Of a DNA stretch of 56,897 nt, positions 55,492-56,897 are shown piece by piece. The DNA lies in contig JAFTSN010000017.1 of assembly GCA_017467275.1 (NCBI GenBank), positions 1-56,897 on the forward strand, given 5' to 3'. The position numbers were made by a program, and so were the translations under genes. The notes below the pieces were generated by a model. That model was not told where the DNA came from. It worked only from the letters and a program-made list of their open reading frames with translations, and searched no databases. Origin of the DNA: Clostridia bacterium (lineage in GTDB: Bacteria; Bacillota; Clostridia; Christensenellales; Borkfalkiaceae). Each line of letters begins with the position of its first letter. Positions within the stretch are counted from its first letter, which is position 1.

Positions 55492-55944
55492 GTGAAAATA
55501 ATCGCAGTCAATAAAACGGCTTCGTTTGAATACTTTATCGAAGAAAAATACGAAGCAGGCATCGTGCTTGAGGGAAACGAGATTAAATCCGTCAGAAACG
55601 GCACCGTGAATATGAACGACAGCTTCTGCTTTGTTCGCGGCAACAACGTGTCCGTTAAAAATATGCACATCGCCCTCTATGAAAAATCAGACGGCTTCAG
55701 CACTCGCGATACCCGTCGGGATAGGCGGCTTCTCCTGCATAAAGGCGAAATCGCAAAAATTGCGGGAAAAATCAACCGTCAAGGTTACACGCTTGTCCCT
55801 TTAAAGCTCTATTTCAAGGATTCGCTTGTGAAGATCGAGGTCGCGCTTTGCCGCGGTAAACACACCTATGATAAGAAACAGACGATTGCCGACCGCGATA
55901 TAAAGCGCGCAACCGATCGGGCAATCAAAAACGCAGGATTTTAA
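55492..55944 (+). CDS. smpB: SsrA-binding protein SmpB
   Basis: This 150-residue protein has the usual length. It starts with GTG after CAGGAGG, one base after the rnr stop. Motifs include EAGIVLEGNEIKSVR, DSFCFVRG, RDRRLLLHKGEI and the C-terminal YDKKQTIADRDIKRATDR that reaches the ribosomal mRNA channel. It binds tmRNA in trans-translation. The tmRNA gene, often next door, is not in this window. Confidence 0.98.
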   Translation: MKIIAVNKTASFEYFIEEKYEAGIVLEGNEIKSVRNGTVNMNDSFCFVRGNNVSVKNMHIALYEKSDGFSTRDTRRDRRLLLHKGEIAKIAGKINRQGYTLVPLKLYFKDSLVKIEVALCRGKHTYDKKQTIADRDIKRATDRAIKNAGF

Positions 55945-55961
55945 AAACGGACCAAAAACAC

Positions 55962-55996
55962 ACACGCTATCTCCTCTTAAGCGGGAAATAGCGTGT
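55962..55996 (+). terminator. Bidirectional terminator after smpB
   Basis: ACACGCTATCTCC and GGAAATAGCGTGT pair over 13 bases with one mismatch. T tracts follow on both strands, so it ends smpB on the plus strand and the nitrilase-like gene on the minus strand. Confidence 0.88.
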
Positions 55997-56001
55997 TTTT
56001 A

Positions 56002-56682
56002 TTAAAAATCCGTCCTTTCAGGCTTAAAAAATCCCCTGCGACGGTTTTCCACCAAATGATATTCTTTCTTTTTCTCAAAAGAAAATTCGACGGGAGAATG
56101 GGGCGAAGAAAATGCAAGCTCCCCTGTGATATCCGCGACCATGCCATAGCCGTTCGCGCATAGACAAATGGGCAAGCCATAAGAAAAAGCCGCTGCGCGC
56201 AAAAGGGTGGATTCCGTCGTGTCTCTCACGTTGCCAAACGGGCATAGTACAAGATCGCTACCGCATACGGCGAGCGTTCTTAATATCTCGGGGAAATAAA
56301 TATCCTCGGCAACAGCAATCCCCAAGCGCCCCAATTTTGTCTCGTATACGCGAAGTCCCGCACCGCTGGAATATTCGCCGTCGATAGAATTGAGCATATC
56401 GGAAACGCCCAAAATACGCCCGTTTTCCGCCACTACGGCAGATTTTCTACGAATTCCACGAGTGTCCGTCACGCACCCACAAACGACGATGTTTTTGTTC
56501 TCTCGCGATAAAATGGCGACGTCCTCAAACCGTGACGTCTCTCCTTTCAATTCCTTTTCATAATTAACCTCCCCGCCCGCGCCTTGAAAAGAGAAAAAAA
56601 GAATATCTGCGTCGCTTCCGCCATAGCGCTCCCAAAAGGAATTCAGCGTACCCCTCGTGACAAAACAGATTCGCATTCGCAC
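56002..56682 (-). CDS. Nitrilase-superfamily protein lacking catalytic residues
   Basis: This 226-residue carbon-nitrogen hydrolase fold is visible from GRLGIAVAEDIYFPEILRTLAVCGSDLVLCPFG, ADITGELA and RRRGFF at the end. The catalytic Cys of the usual GxxICxDxxFPE motif is Ala125 here (GIAVAEDIYFPE), and no FPE Glu or YRKxHL Lys equivalent is seen, so amidase activity is unlikely. It is short for the family (about 260-280 residues). The start may be GTG at 56682 (6 bases after AGGAGG) or ATG at 56676. It may bind a ligand or a partner, or be a decaying gene. Confidence 0.75.
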   Translation of the reverse strand: MRMRICFVTRGTLNSFWERYGGSDADILFFSFQGAGGEVNYEKELKGETSRFEDVAILSRENKNIVVCGCVTDTRGIRRKSAVVAENGRILGVSDMLNSIDGEYSSGAGLRVYETKLGRLGIAVAEDIYFPEILRTLAVCGSDLVLCPFGNVRDTTESTLLRAAAFSYGLPICLCANGYGMVADITGELAFSSPHSPVEFSFEKKKEYHLVENRRRGFFKPERTDF

Positions 56683-56697
56683 GCACCCCCTCCTTTC

Positions 56698-56728
56698 ATT
56701 ATATCCGTTTTCACTTCCTTTTGTGCAA
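56698..56728 (-). promoter_or_regulatory. Possible promoter of the nitrilase-like gene
   Basis: A perfect TATAAT (56698-56703, minus strand) with TTGCAC 19 bases upstream, so the spacing is poor. The AGGAGG site follows at once, leaving a very short leader. Confidence 0.4.
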
Positions 56729-56753
56729 AAAAAACGGGCGGAAACGCTCGTTT
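56727..56753 (-). terminator. Second terminator downstream of 5S rRNA
   Basis: On the minus strand AAACGAGCG and CGCCCGTTT pair over nine bases with one wobble around TTTC, followed by eight T residues. It backs up the hairpin directly after the 5S gene. Confidence 0.85.
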
Positions 56754-56764
56754 AAAATAAATCA

Positions 56765-56792
56765 AGCCGCAAGCACAAAAGTACTTGCGGCT
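56765..56792 (-). terminator. First terminator downstream of 5S rRNA
   Basis: AGCCGCAAG and CTTGCGGCT pair perfectly over nine bases around a ten-base loop, then a TGATTTATTTT tract on the minus strand. Its first arm and loop are also complementary to 15 bases of the 5S rRNA just upstream. Confidence 0.75.
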
Positions 56793-56805
56793 CAAGGACT
56801 GAAAA

Positions 56806-56897
<92 letters not shown>

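Overview
The window looks like a chromosomal segment of a strictly anaerobic, low-to-mid GC Gram-positive bacterium of the Clostridia. Pointers to this are strong AGGAGG-type ribosome binding sites, T-rich intrinsic terminators, the Firmicutes gene pair whiA/murB beside dnaE-pfkA, InlB- and BspA-type surface proteins, and oxygen-sensitive HdrABC-Flx iron-sulfur enzymes. An uncultured gut lineage such as Christensenellales is plausible, but that is inference from gene content. No rank below class can be fixed from the sequence alone.

Layout. (1) 1-311: the tail of an incomplete gene, three TACCCAT heptamers and tRNA-Ser(CGA), probably the edge of an integrated element. (2) 419-12803, minus strand: a 12-gene operon reading lactate/malate dehydrogenase - fumarase - hdrB - hdrC - hdrA - flxD - flxC - flxB - flxA - fumarate reductase Fe-S subunit - fumarate reductase flavoprotein - AspT-family transporter. 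It ends in a strong terminator and starts from a good sigma-A promoter. Together these genes can turn oxaloacetate or malate into fumarate and then succinate. Electrons would come from NADH through a flavin-based bifurcating Hdr-Flx complex, and succinate could leave through the AspT-type carrier. There is no membrane anchor or quinone-binding subunit, so this appears to be a cytosolic, possibly ferredoxin-coupled fumarate reductase. It is the most interesting system in the window. (3) 13049-14300: a two-gene operon for a DUF308-like membrane protein and a Cys-rich small protein, then a gene-free stretch that may encode a structured small RNA.

(4) 14300-22762, minus: pfkA, dnaE, whiA, a PHP phosphoesterase, murB and an orphan solute-binding-like protein. 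This is a compacted form of the conserved Clostridia cell-envelope/whiA cluster. (5) 22883-42361, minus: nine closely spaced genes. They begin with a 2679-residue cell-surface S8 protease carrying a long leucine-rich repeat array, followed by two InlB/BspA-type lipoproteins, a complete oligopeptide ABC importer (oppA-B-C-D-F) and a small membrane protein. The order suggests one unit for breaking down extracellular protein and taking up the peptides. The 800-base region upstream has a candidate structured leader and strong palindromes. (6) 43173-48590, minus: a duplicated-domain hypothetical protein and the str operon (rpsL, rpsG, fusA, tuf), with tuf on its own promoter.

(7) 49003-55944, plus: glycolytic pgk-tpiA-gpmI, then secG, rnr and smpB, each set with a recognisable promoter or terminator. 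(8) 56002-56897, minus: a nitrilase-superfamily protein that has lost its catalytic cysteine, and the 3' part of a 5S rRNA gene with two tandem terminators. Very long open frames antisense to real genes (notably opposite the giant protease, oppA and fusA) are composition shadows and were not annotated.
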